Shown here: positions 56,659 to 64,000 of the stretch, one piece after another
Layout of the letters: each line of letters starts with the position of its first letter
Position numbering within the stretch: position 1 is the first letter of the stretch
Assembly: GCF_001905545.1 (NCBI RefSeq)
Contig: NZ_LIPD01000020.1
Location: 62,001-126,000 of the forward strand
DNA length: 64,000 nt
Reading direction: 5' to 3'
DNA from: Streptomyces sp. CB02056
GTDB lineage: Bacteria > Actinomycetota > Actinomycetes > Streptomycetales > Streptomycetaceae
The notes under the pieces: model-generated
What the model saw: only the letters and a program-made list of their open reading frames with translations
Databases searched by the model: none
What the model was told of the DNA's origin: nothing
Position numbers and translations under genes: made by a program

Positions 56659-57723
56659 ATGACGACACACCCGGACGGCATACCGCTCGACCTGTCCGTC
56701 GACCACGTAGAGCTGTACGTGGAGGACCTCGACGCCAGCGCACGCCACTACGCCCGGGCCTACGGGTTCACCGTGTACGCCACGGCCGACCGGCCGGGCG
56801 AGGCGAGGTCCGTCGCCATCGGCCGGGAGCACATCCGGCTGGTCCTCACCCAGGCCCTGGCGGAGGACCACCCCGCCGCCGACTACGTCCGGCGGCACGG
56901 GGACGGCGTCGCCGACATCGCCCTGGCCGTACCCGACGTGGTCGCCGCCTTCGCCGCGGCCGTCCGGCGCGGCGCCCGGCCACTGGCCGAACCCGAGGAG
57001 ACGGACGGCGTGGTCACCGCGGCCGTCGCCGGCTTCGGCGACCTCCGGCACACCCTGGTCCAGCGCCGCGCGGGAACCGACCACCGGCCGCTGCCCGGTA
57101 TCACCCCGGCACCGCGGAGCGAGCCGGAAGCGGACACCGGCCTGCTGGCGGTCGACCACTTCGCGGTGTGCGTCGAGGCGGGCCTGCTCCGGTCCACCGT
57201 CGCGTTCTACGAGCAGGTCCTCGGCCTGCGCAACACCTTCACCGAGAGGATCGTCGTCGGCGCCCAGGCCATGGACTCCGAGGTGGTGCAGTCGGCGTCC
57301 GGCGGCCTCACGCTCACCATCATCGAGCCCGACACCAGCCGCGAGCCCGGCCAGATCGACCACTTCATCAAGAACCACGGCGGCTCCGGCGTCCAGCACA
57401 TCGCCTTCCGCACCGACGATGCCGTGCGGACCGTCCGGACGATGGCCGAGCAGGGGGTGGCGTTCCTGTCGACGCCGGGCCCCTACTACCGGATGCTCGC
57501 CGAGCGGCTGCGGCTGACCCGGCACTCCGTGCCCGCGCTCGCCGCCCTGGGCATCCTCGTCGACGAGGACCACGAAGGCCAGCTCTTCCAGGTCTTCACC
57601 CGGACGCTGCACCCCCGGCGGACCCTGTTCTTCGAGGTCATCGAGCGGGTCGGGGCCACGACCTTCGGCAGCGGCAACATCAAGGCACTGTACGAAGCGG
57701 TGGAAGCGGAACGGCACGAGTGA
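56659..57723 (+). CDS. hmaS: 4-Hydroxymandelate synthase (HmaS/HPPD family)
   Basis: 354-residue non-haem iron dioxygenase of the HPPD/HmaS family, after AAGGAGG. The iron ligands are visible: H167 (VDHFAV), H247 (GVQHIAF) and E326 (FFEVIER), each six residues later than I recall for the Amycolatopsis HmaS. The segment IVVGAQAMDSEVVQSASG follows HmaS and not typical tyrosine-catabolism HPPD. HmaS turns 4-hydroxyphenylpyruvate into 4-hydroxymandelate, the first step to 4-hydroxyphenylglycine. The next two enzymes (HmO oxidase, HpgT transaminase) are not in the window, so either they lie elsewhere or hydroxymandelate itself is used. HPPD activity is the main alternative. Confidence 0.88.
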   Translation: MTTHPDGIPLDLSVDHVELYVEDLDASARHYARAYGFTVYATADRPGEARSVAIGREHIRLVLTQALAEDHPAADYVRRHGDGVADIALAVPDVVAAFAAAVRRGARPLAEPEETDGVVTAAVAGFGDLRHTLVQRRAGTDHRPLPGITPAPRSEPEADTGLLAVDHFAVCVEAGLLRSTVAFYEQVLGLRNTFTERIVVGAQAMDSEVVQSASGGLTLTIIEPDTSREPGQIDHFIKNHGGSGVQHIAFRTDDAVRTVRTMAEQGVAFLSTPGPYYRMLAERLRLTRHSVPALAALGILVDEDHEGQLFQVFTRTLHPRRTLFFEVIERVGATTFGSGNIKALYEAVEAERHE

Positions 57724-57735
57724 CCGCCACCGCCT

Positions 57736-57780
57736 CCCGAGGGTCCGGGCCGGCCCGCCGCCCCGGCCCGGACCCTCGGG
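57736..57780. terminator. Bidirectional terminator after hmaS
   Basis: 18-bp perfect stem (left arm CCCGAGGGTCCGGGCCGG) with a 9-base loop, between the convergent hmaS and phosphatase-fold genes. Confidence 0.85.
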
Positions 57781-57789
57781 GGCCGGCGG

Positions 57790-58554
57790 TCAGCCGGAGA
57801 CCACCAGTCGGGCCAGCACCGGCAGGTGGTCCGAGGCCACCGGCTCCTCGGTGACCAGGCCGACCCGCACCGGCGTCACCCCCCGGCCCGCGAAGACGTA
57901 GTCGATGCAGTCCCGCGGAGCATCGGCCGGGAACGTCGCCACCGGACCACCGTCGTAAACCGTCCAGGAATCGGTGAAAGCAGCCCGAAGCCCGGTTATC
58001 TCCGACGTTCCTGGAACGGCGTTGAAATCGCCGAGCAAAATGGCCGGACCGGTTTCCCCGATCAGCTCGACGACTTCTTCCGCCTGGCGGATTCGGTCGA
58101 TTTCAGAGAACAGCTCCAGATGCGTGACGAAGACCTGCAGCGGAATTCCGCCGAGGTCGATCTCGACGTGCAGCAGGCCGCGCTGCTCCTCCCCGGGGGA
58201 CCGGAAGAGGTGGGTGTTCCGCGCACGGGTGATCGGGTGCCGGGACAGCACCGCCGTACCGTACTGGCACCGCGGAGCCGCCGGCGCCGCCGGGTCCAGG
58301 TCGATGTTCGCCCCGTACGCCAGGTGGTAGCCGAGCGACCGCGCCAGCTCCGCCACCTGGTCGTTCCACTGGCTGCGCCCGTCGAAGTGCCGGTCCACCT
58401 CCTGGAGCCCGACGATCTCCGCACCGCTGCGCCGGATCACCCGGGCGATCCGTTCCAGGTCGAGGACGCCGTCCGTTCCCTCCCCGTGGTGGATGTTGAA
58501 CGACAGGACGTCGACGGTAGCTTCGGCGGAATCCAACCGGCTGTCCATGCGCAC
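57790..58554 (-). CDS. Endonuclease/exonuclease/phosphatase-fold protein
   Basis: 254 residues of the EEP superfamily. Active-site blocks are present: VLSFNIHHGEG, EIVGLQEVDRHF (metal-binding Glu), YGTAVLSRHPI, VFVTHLELF, ILLGDFNAVP (Asp/Asn pair) and SDHLPVLARL (catalytic His). There is no signal peptide. Members cleave phosphodiester or phosphomonoester bonds of nucleic acids, lipids or sugar phosphates. It converges on hmaS and may be outside the cassette, although a phosphatase for a nucleotide-linked intermediate would fit. Confidence 0.9.
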   Translation of the reverse strand: MRMDSRLDSAEATVDVLSFNIHHGEGTDGVLDLERIARVIRRSGAEIVGLQEVDRHFDGRSQWNDQVAELARSLGYHLAYGANIDLDPAAPAAPRCQYGTAVLSRHPITRARNTHLFRSPGEEQRGLLHVEIDLGGIPLQVFVTHLELFSEIDRIRQAEEVVELIGETGPAILLGDFNAVPGTSEITGLRAAFTDSWTVYDGGPVATFPADAPRDCIDYVFAGRGVTPVRVGLVTEEPVASDHLPVLARLVVSG

Positions 58555-58873
58555 TCCTTTTCCACGGCGGACCGTTCCGCCGCTGCGTTGCCTGATCGGC
58601 CGGAGCCCATTGAATACGATCGCCGGCCGGTCCGGCAGAAATTCCCCTCCTGGCGAACGGGCACCAACATTGTCGGAATTCCCGCCGCCCCGCCGTAAAA
58701 CGCCCCGAGGCGGCAGACGCGGAAAATCGGTGCGCCGGCCGACGTGGAGGTACGAACCCGCGGGCGACCTGGTGGCCGTCGCCGTTCTGCTCGGCGTCGG
58801 CTGACCCCGTGTCGGCGTACAGGAAAACTGCGCAGGCCGGTGCAGAGCAACGTGCGCGCGGCGGATGGTGGGT
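58555..58873. other. Intergenic region without a recognised gene
   Basis: About 320 bases between two minus-strand genes. It contains short open frames on both strands with no recognisable protein. The part next to 58555 presumably holds the promoter of the phosphatase-fold gene (region around cattgaatacgatcgcc). Confidence 0.4.
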
Positions 58874-60388
58874 TCAGCCTTCCCTTCGTGTGATGTCGAG
58901 GGCTCCGTCGTGTAGGGCGAAGCGGCGGGCCGCCTTGTCGTCAGCCGTGACGGAGGGCCGGCCGGCGCCTTGGAACGCCGCCGTCCGCAACTGGAAGCGG
59001 GCGGGGCCGGCGCCGCACATCGCGCGCAGCCGCCACGGGTCGTTCTCGGCGTTCCGCGGGTGCGGCGGCACGGCCAGGTGCACGAGGGCAGAGGCGTCGT
59101 GGTCTGCGCCGTAGCGTGTGTGTGCCGAGGTGTAGGAGGCCATCCGGAGTTCGACCTCTACCGGGCCGGGTACCGTCGCGAGGTTCGGAGCGGGCTGCTG
59201 CGATGTGCCGGCGGTCGGGTGTGGTTGGTCCTGGTCGCGGAGGACGACGAGGAGATCCGGTCGGTGGACGGTCTCCGCCAGCTCGCTGGCGAACCACTTC
59301 GCGAGGGCTGGGCCGCCGCGTCCGACCCAGGTCTCGACCAGGTGGCGGAAGGCGGCTTCCCGCCGGTGGGGCAGGCGGTGAGCACCCGCGGCGAGGATTG
59401 CCTCGCCGGCTCCGGTGAAGGCTCGGTGGAAGTCGCGTACGGGGATCCGGCCCGCATGCCGGGGACTACGCACCATGCGGACGTGCAGCATGGCGCGGTG
59501 CAGAACGGTCGCTGCCGCCATGGCGTTGGCGCCCAGGTGCCCCTCCTGCGGGGAGGTGCCGCGAGCAGGTCGGGTGTCGCGGGGTGGTGTGGTCGCGTCG
59601 GCCTGGCGCCCGGCCGAGGACAGGTGCCAGCAGCGGTCGTCCGGGCAATGGTCGGCCGTCGCCGCGCGGAGCATCCCTCGGGCCCCCAGAGCGATTGACA
59701 CGCCGTCCGCTCGCGCTCCAAGGACGGCGCCCCGGGCGTCATCGGAATCGAAGCGGACCTCGGTGATGTCGCGTAGCCATATACTCAGCGTCGCGTCCTC
59801 GGGCGGGGTGCCGTCGTCGACGGAATAGGAACGGGTGACAGCCAGTTCGAGCCGGCCGACGAGACGGCTGCCGGCCCGCTCGATCCGCAGATGGCGGACC
59901 TCGGCCGATGAAAGGTCGTAGTCGGCGGCCAGGCTCTCCGCGGCGTGCGCCGTCAGCGACATCACCGGGGCCATCACCTGTCCCAGATGGTCACGGCCGG
60001 GCGTGGACGGCTTCCCGGGAGCGAGGAGCCCGTCCAACGAGTGCCCGGCGGCCGCAGCCTGCTCGATCATCCAGGTGCGCCGTTCCTCACCGAGGCCGGC
60101 CATCCATTCCAACGCTGCCAGAGACCGACGCTCGCGCCCGCCTCGCGTGCCGGCCGTCGCCGCCCGAAACAGCGGGAGGGTGTTGTTGTCCCACACGTCC
60201 GCCGCCACGTGGATCGTCTCCCGGTCGAAGCACCGGGCGTCCGCGGCAGCGTCGGCGATCTGCACCAGCGACCGATCCAGCAGCGCCCCCAACACGGCGA
60301 GGGCAGAACCTCGTTGGCCGCGCGCCGCTCCGCACGGCCCTCCCGTGCTCACACGGCGCTGCGGAGAGGAAGCATCAAAGTTCGCCAT
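58874..60388 (-). CDS. Large hypothetical protein
   Basis: 504 residues, no family recognised. Soluble, Arg/Ala-rich, without signal peptide or membrane segments. The N-terminal half is helical (ALAVLGALLDRSLVQIADAAADARCF). The middle contains what could be an immunoglobulin- or beta-sandwich-like stretch with hydrophobic strands (VRHLRIERAGSRLVGRLELAVTRSY; LSIWLRDITEVRFD). A repeat of this style appears near the C-terminus (VEVELRMASYTSAHTRYG), so it may contain two related halves. Codon use supports a real gene. Its neighbours give no clear clue. Confidence 0.7.
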   Translation of the reverse strand: MANFDASSPQRRVSTGGPCGAARGQRGSALAVLGALLDRSLVQIADAAADARCFDRETIHVAADVWDNNTLPLFRAATAGTRGGRERRSLAALEWMAGLGEERRTWMIEQAAAAGHSLDGLLAPGKPSTPGRDHLGQVMAPVMSLTAHAAESLAADYDLSSAEVRHLRIERAGSRLVGRLELAVTRSYSVDDGTPPEDATLSIWLRDITEVRFDSDDARGAVLGARADGVSIALGARGMLRAATADHCPDDRCWHLSSAGRQADATTPPRDTRPARGTSPQEGHLGANAMAAATVLHRAMLHVRMVRSPRHAGRIPVRDFHRAFTGAGEAILAAGAHRLPHRREAAFRHLVETWVGRGGPALAKWFASELAETVHRPDLLVVLRDQDQPHPTAGTSQQPAPNLATVPGPVEVELRMASYTSAHTRYGADHDASALVHLAVPPHPRNAENDPWRLRAMCGAGPARFQLRTAAFQGAGRPSVTADDKAARRFALHDGALDITRREG

Positions 60389-60481
60389 GCCGGGATCGTT
60401 GCACGAAACACGATCACATCGAACAGGGCCCTGAGCACGATCGTTCGTACCGAGCTCAGCACTTGAGCGTAGCGCCGACGG

Positions 60482-60751
60482 ATGTACCAGGATGTGGTCA
60501 TGCAGACTGGTGGGGGTGGCGGGGGCGATCTCGCGATGGATCTGTTGCGGGCGATGCGGCGTCGGGCCGGGCAGCGTCGTTTCGTACCGGACGGGCCGGT
60601 GCGGCGTGGGCCGTTGCGTCGGCCCTACGGCAGTGAGCCTCAGGTGCTGGCGGAGCTCATCGAGGTCGCGGAGGCAGCGGTCACGTTGAACCGTCCCGGC
60701 GGTACCGGGCCAGCCATTCCAAGCTCACGTCGTTTCCCTGCCGGCGCGTGA
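60482..60751 (+). CDS. Possible small basic protein
   Basis: 89-codon frame starting at 60482 with a Gly-rich start and an Arg-rich middle (LLRAMRRRAGQRRFVPDGPVRRGP), then a short helix (VLAELIEVAEAAVTLNRP). Its 3' end overlaps the end of the convergent sulfotransferase gene by about 70 bases. There is no good ribosome site. It could be a real small gene or the remnant of a larger one. Confidence 0.35.
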   Translation: MYQDVVMQTGGGGGGDLAMDLLRAMRRRAGQRRFVPDGPVRRGPLRRPYGSEPQVLAELIEVAEAAVTLNRPGGTGPAIPSSRRFPAGA

Positions 60752-61430
60752 GCGGCTCCACCGGCCGGCCGCCTCGTGCGACTCCCAGGCTGTCCAGGAG
60801 CCGGTCCACCACACCCTCCGGGTCCGCCAGCGCGTCCTCGTACGTCACCGTGATCGGCGTGATCCCGCTGTCGGAGAACCGGCGCGCCCACTCCTCGTTC
60901 TGCTCCCGGATCATGTGCTCCCAGTGCGCGATCCGGTCGCGACGGTAGGGAACGTCAGCACCCACGCCACGAACGTCGTCGGCATACCAGACGTCGGTCT
61001 CCAGTGCCCGGTACAGAGACACCGCTTGTGCCGCCGTGTCCAGCCGCCGGTTCCACACATATACCGGGCGGTCGAAGGCGCGCTCGATCACCTCGCGCCA
61101 GCTCGCTCCACTCGCGGACTGGTATCGCCGCAGCCCGGCGACGACCTCGTCCAGGTACGACCCCATGACGATCAGGCCCAACACGCCGTTGGCTGAAGTC
61201 CCGATCCGCATCAGCTTTCGTAGCTGGTCCGGCTGCGTCCGGTGCGCCGGACCGATCGGGATGTCCTCACCGTCCAGTTCGGTAACGTGGTTGTACAGGT
61301 ACTCCTGCGGGTTGCCCGACAAGCCCGTGCTCTCCAGCAGACCGGCCAGCAGATGAGTCCCTGACCTCGGTGTGCTGCAGATGAGCAGGCATCTGCCCGC
61401 CGCCGGCGCCACGTCGCTCGTTCGCGCCAC
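60681..61430 (-). CDS. Stf0-type sulfotransferase
   Basis: About 249 residues; start placed at GTG 61430 (another GTG lies three codons upstream). The 5'-phosphosulfate loop reads LLICSTPRSGTHLLAGLLESTGL, characteristic of the Stf0 (trehalose 2-sulfotransferase) group, followed by NPQEYL, YVWNRRLDTAAQAVSLYRAL and the 3'-phosphate-binding region. PAPS-dependent sulfation of a sugar or glycolipid is expected. It is divergent from a GT8 glycosyltransferase across a 90-base gap, suggesting a shared role in making a sulfated surface glycan. The open frame continues far upstream, but that part overlaps the GT8 gene and is not coding. Confidence 0.88.
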   Translation of the reverse strand: MARTSDVAPAAGRCLLICSTPRSGTHLLAGLLESTGLSGNPQEYLYNHVTELDGEDIPIGPAHRTQPDQLRKLMRIGTSANGVLGLIVMGSYLDEVVAGLRRYQSASGASWREVIERAFDRPVYVWNRRLDTAAQAVSLYRALETDVWYADDVRGVGADVPYRRDRIAHWEHMIREQNEEWARRFSDSGITPITVTYEDALADPEGVVDRLLDSLGVARGGRPVEPLTRRQGNDVSLEWLARYRRDGST

Positions 61431-61520
61431 AGGTCGCACCCCCTCTTTGAGCGCCTTGACCGTCGCTCGACCCCCCCTTAGCGTAGTGGTTCCTGGGTCG
61501 CACACGTGGGGGGTCGGGGG

Positions 61521-62699
61521 ATGCGCATAGCGATCGCGTTCGACGGTCAGTACGCATCGGCGGCACGCAACATGCTGTCGTCGCTGGCCCGTTGCCTCCC
61601 GCCGAAGAGCGGTGTGCGCATCTCGGCACTGATGACAGATGACTCGCCGAGTGCCGACGTCGTCGAGCACGCGATGTCCCGCGGGCTCGATCTGGAGGTC
61701 GTCCGTCTGCGCCGCGACCTGTCCGACCTGCCACTGCTGCGCTACCTGACCGGCGCGACGTACGCGCGCCTGTTCCTGCCAGAGCTGGTGCCGGACGACG
61801 TGGCGCTGTACATGGACGTGGACGTCGTGCTGATGCGAGACGTGACAGAGCTGTTCGCGACGGACCTCGGTGACAGACCCCTCGCGGCCGTGCGGGACAT
61901 GTGGCGTCCCAACCTCCACGAGGCGCTGGCAGGCGGAAGCAACGGACGATTCGCGCCCGACGCGCCCTACTTCAATGCGGGGGTGATGCTGTGCAACCTC
62001 CGCCAGTGGCGTCGGGAGAGCTTGACCGAGCGGGCCCTCGACTGGCTCGCGAGCCAGGATCAGGTCCCGGTCTGTCTGGAGCAAGATGCGCTCAACGCGC
62101 TCACGCACGGGCGATGGATCGAGTTGGATCCGCGCTGGAACGTGTTCCCGATGACTGACTTCCGCGACATCCCGCCCGAGGCTTGGCCGCCGCGACTGGG
62201 CACGGAGTACCACGCGTACCGGGATCAGGAGCGACGCGCCTTCGTGCTCCACTTCATCGGCTCCCGCAAGCCATGGCGTCACCCGTACCCGGACACCGAG
62301 AACCTCAGGCGATATCGTCACTTCACCACGCCGACCGTCGAGGACCTGACGCCTAACCCTGTCACCTCGCCGTCTCGGCCGACCTCCCCGACCGTCGAGG
62401 ACCTGACGCCGAACCCTGTCACCTCGCCGTCTCGGCCGACCTCCCCGACCGTCGAGGACCTGACGCCGAACCCTGTCACCTCGCCGTCTCGGCCGACCTC
62501 CCCGACCGTCGAGGACCTGACGCCGAACCCTGTCACCTCGCCGTCTCGGCCGACCTCCCCGACCGTCCCGGAGACGCCGCCCCTGGCGCTTACCGGGGGA
62601 GGTGGGTCGGCGACATTGCCGGCGGCGGTGTTCGGCTACCCAAACCGGCGTGATCAGGACAAACGACCCGAGCGTCGCAAGAGGCCTCGCTTCGTCTGA
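61521..62699 (+). CDS. GT8-family glycosyltransferase with repetitive C-terminal tail
   Basis: 392 residues. The first 265 form a GT-A fold of family GT8: RIAIAFDGQYASAARNMLSSL, the metal-binding DxD in LYMDVDVVLM (about residues 96-105), YFNAGVMLCNL, LEQDALNALTHGRW and HFIGSRKPW. Retaining transfer from a nucleotide sugar is expected. The tail (about 270-350) is four copies of a 19-residue repeat (PTVEDLTPNPVTSPSRPTS), followed by a Gly-rich and then Arg/Lys-rich end. The tail has no predicted fold and could be a flexible spacer that varies between strains. Divergent from the sulfotransferase gene. Confidence 0.9.
   Translation: MRIAIAFDGQYASAARNMLSSLARCLPPKSGVRISALMTDDSPSADVVEHAMSRGLDLEVVRLRRDLSDLPLLRYLTGATYARLFLPELVPDDVALYMDVDVVLMRDVTELFATDLGDRPLAAVRDMWRPNLHEALAGGSNGRFAPDAPYFNAGVMLCNLRQWRRESLTERALDWLASQDQVPVCLEQDALNALTHGRWIELDPRWNVFPMTDFRDIPPEAWPPRLGTEYHAYRDQERRAFVLHFIGSRKPWRHPYPDTENLRRYRHFTTPTVEDLTPNPVTSPSRPTSPTVEDLTPNPVTSPSRPTSPTVEDLTPNPVTSPSRPTSPTVEDLTPNPVTSPSRPTSPTVPETPPLALTGGGGSATLPAAVFGYPNRRDQDKRPERRKRPRFV
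62331..62567 (+). repeat. 57-bp tandem repeat, four copies, in the GT8 tail
   Basis: Units at 62331-62387, 62388-62444, 62445-62501 and 62502-62558, plus a 9-base partial copy. Copies 2-4 are identical and copy 1 has one base change (gcctaac for gccgaac). The length is a multiple of three, so slippage changes only the number of 19-residue units. Confidence 0.95.
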
Positions 62700-63246
62700 C
62701 CAAGAAGTACGCCTACGGCGACGTCCTCCACGTCGTTCTGGTCGGACGCTTGGCGGCGGAGCCGGAGGCGTTCCAGACAGCTCCGGGCTCCAGCCATCGC
62801 CATCGTCTTCTGTTCGCACGGTCCGCTCCACCACGCCCATGCGACGCACCCGCCGCGGCACAGCGCTCCTTGAAGCCTCAGCGAGCCGGTCAGGCAGAAG
62901 ACGTGTCACCTAGCTTTCAGTACACCGTCCCGGGGAAGTGGCACGAAACCCGGAACGATCAAGGTGGCACGGAGCGCGGATCCAACGAAACGCACAGCTC
63001 GCGGACTCGCCATAGGACATCAGGACGCGGAACCCGCGGCCTGCTCCTTCCGCCACGGCCTGACCGCTGTGGTCCACAGCCTCGGGATGGGCCGCAACGA
63101 GATCGGCATGCGTCTGCTCTCCGCGGAGAGCCGCCGCGTCCCGCTGTGCCTGCCGCGATTTTCGGCGACTTGTCCGTCTGGGCGTCGTCGTCTCCTGGGT
63201 GCTAGATTCGAACGCGTTCAAAGAGGGTGCTGTGCAAGGGGGAAAC
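62700..63246. other. Region without a recognised gene
   Basis: About 550 bases between the GT8 gene and a small membrane-protein gene. Several open frames exist on both strands, none with recognisable domains. A 33-base segment at about 62938-62970 begins and ends with GTGGCAC, as direct copies. Lower coding bias here than in the neighbouring genes could mean decayed sequence. Confidence 0.4.
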
Positions 63247-63702
63247 ATGGCCGCGGTGCCGGTGAGTGCCCGGTGGCTGTCCGGGGTCGGGGCGGTCGCG
63301 TTCCTGTTGCCGGCGTGGAGCATCCACCGGGGGTATGGCCCGGGCGGGCTGGTTCTGTACGTCTTCGGCCTGGGCTGCGCGGTGGTGTGCGCCGTGCCGC
63401 CGTTCTTCTCCGACGAGAAGCGGCTGCGCGTCGCGTGCACGGCCGGCGGCGCGGTGGTCACCGTGGTGTCCGCGCCGTTCGTGTTCGTGGGCGCCCTGTT
63501 CGCGAGGTTCCTCTACTACGGCACCCTGTACCTGGCCTTCCTCGCGCTCCCCGTCACCGCGGTGGCCGGCCTGGTCGCCGGGTTCCAGCGCGCCAAGGGG
63601 CGGGACCGCGGCCGTGGGCCGGCCCGCTTCGCCTGGGCGTGCGCGGCGCTGACGCTGACCGGCTGGCTGGCCGTCAGCGCCTGGATCCTGACGCTGCGCT
63701 GA
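63247..63702 (+). CDS. Small integral membrane protein
   Basis: 151 residues from the ATG at 63247, preceded by AAGGGGGA; an upstream in-frame start at 63199 is possible. Four hydrophobic segments are visible (WLSGVGAVAFLLPAW, GLVLYVFGLGCAVVCAVPPFF, VVTVVSAPFVFVGALFARFLYYGTLYLAFLAL and a C-terminal one) with short charged loops and GRDRGRG between the third and fourth. No family is recognised. It stands apart from neighbouring genes, so no function can be suggested. Confidence 0.75.
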   Translation: MAAVPVSARWLSGVGAVAFLLPAWSIHRGYGPGGLVLYVFGLGCAVVCAVPPFFSDEKRLRVACTAGGAVVTVVSAPFVFVGALFARFLYYGTLYLAFLALPVTAVAGLVAGFQRAKGRDRGRGPARFAWACAALTLTGWLAVSAWILTLR

Positions 63703-63732
63703 TCGTCAGGCCCCTCGACCTCCTGGACGGCA

Positions 63733-63993
63733 TCATCCGCGAGTGATGTGCCGTCCCTGCGGGCCGCGTTGCAGGCCGTCCGCGGCGGCCCGCGCCAACC
63801 GCTGCGACATCGGATCGCGACGCCAGCCGTTCCGACGTCGGCGGGCTCGGACGCCGAGGTCGTAGGCCACGGAGCCGAGGGCGAGGACGACGAGCGGCCG
63901 CACGAGCGGGGAGTCGGGCGGAACGGTGCCGGACAGCAGGGCGCCGCTGACCGGGCCGGTGCCGGCCATGGCGGTGCCTGCCGGCGCGCGCAC
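63733..63993 (-). CDS. Partial or small hypothetical protein at the right edge
   Basis: Minus-strand frame of 86 codons whose beginning may lie beyond the window. One hydrophobic stretch (LVRPLVVLALGSVAYDLGV) is followed by an Arg-rich segment (RARRRRNGWRRD) and a polar tail. It could be the C-terminus of a membrane protein. Without the upstream sequence it cannot be identified. Confidence 0.4.
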   Translation of the reverse strand: MRAPAGTAMAGTGPVSGALLSGTVPPDSPLVRPLVVLALGSVAYDLGVRARRRRNGWRRDPMSQRLARAAADGLQRGPQGRHITRG

Positions 63994-64000
63994 CGGCAGG

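Noticed and set aside
56659-57723. Tyrosine-catabolic HPPD
   Set aside because: Iron ligands are common to both, but the IVVGAQAMDSEVVQSASG segment and the ligand spacing follow hydroxymandelate synthase, and the gene sits with an Hpg-like A domain. HPPD activity stays a minor alternative.
57790-58554. Phosphatase-fold gene as a certain member of the second cassette
   Set aside because: It is convergent to hmaS beyond a strong bidirectional terminator, so membership is unproven and it is listed only as a neighbour.
62700-63246. Insertion-sequence remnant
   Set aside because: No transposase motif, terminal inverted repeat or target duplication could be identified; only a short direct GTGGCAC repeat was seen.

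Overview
The window looks like chromosomal DNA from a Streptomyces/Kitasatospora-type actinomycete. GC is very high, third codon positions are nearly all G or C, GTG and TTG starts are common, stop/start overlaps (ATGA, GTGA) are frequent, and the families are typical of that group (giant NRPS with MbtH protein, LPXTG-anchored DUF11-repeat protein, beta/gamma-crystallin-like secreted protein, SigE-type ECF factor, DUF6126-like peptide). No rRNA, tRNA, CRISPR array or intact insertion sequence was seen.

Region 1 (1-26.7 kb) is a non-ribosomal peptide cluster on the + strand: a 7977-residue, seven-module NRPS, an MbtH-like protein, a cytochrome P450, an SRPBCC-fold protein and a 66-residue unknown protein, closed by a terminator hairpin. 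Hand-read adenylation pocket codes give X1 - Thr - X3 - Pro - Phe - N-Me-Tyr - Val-like, with a condensation domain at the front, no epimerisation domain and a terminal thioesterase. This order matches Ahp-cyclodepsipeptides (cyanopeptolin / crocapeptin / streptopeptolin family, serine protease inhibitors), where Thr-2 closes a lactone with residue 7 and residue 4 becomes 3-amino-6-hydroxy-2-piperidone. The adjacent P450 is the obvious candidate to oxidise Pro-4.

Region 2 (27-41 kb) separates the two biosynthetic regions. It holds an LPXTG surface protein with five exact-length 351-bp DUF11 repeats, a small hypothetical protein, a beta/gamma-crystallin-like secreted protein, an ArsR - P1B-4 metal ATPase operon, an ArsR - SulP transporter operon headed by a perfect 20-bp palindrome, a GNAT acetyltransferase, and an ECF sigma / membrane protein pair whose extracytoplasmic domain is duplicated, inverted, as a separate secreted protein.

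Region 3 (41-58.5 kb) is a second, unusual biosynthetic cassette. A tightly coupled minus-strand operon encodes two tandem dCTP-deaminase-like proteins, a GT4 glycosyltransferase, a HIT protein, an MFS exporter, a methyltransferase and an ATP-grasp ligase. A ROK kinase diverges from it. A second minus-strand unit has an argininosuccinate-synthase-like protein and a paralogous ATP-grasp ligase. Divergent from that, a + strand unit has a stand-alone A-T NRPS protein with a hydroxyphenylglycine-like pocket, an aberrant condensation protein, a PhyH-type Fe/2-oxoglutarate oxygenase and a 4-hydroxymandelate synthase. I recognise no known pathway with this combination. The two deaminase-like proteins have complementary losses of active-site residues, which suggests a composite enzyme or a new function.

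Region 4 (58.5-64 kb) has an endonuclease/exonuclease/phosphatase-fold protein, a large protein of unknown function, a Stf0-type sulfotransferase divergent from a GT8 glycosyltransferase with a 57-bp tandem repeat in its tail, a small membrane protein and a partial ORF at the right edge.
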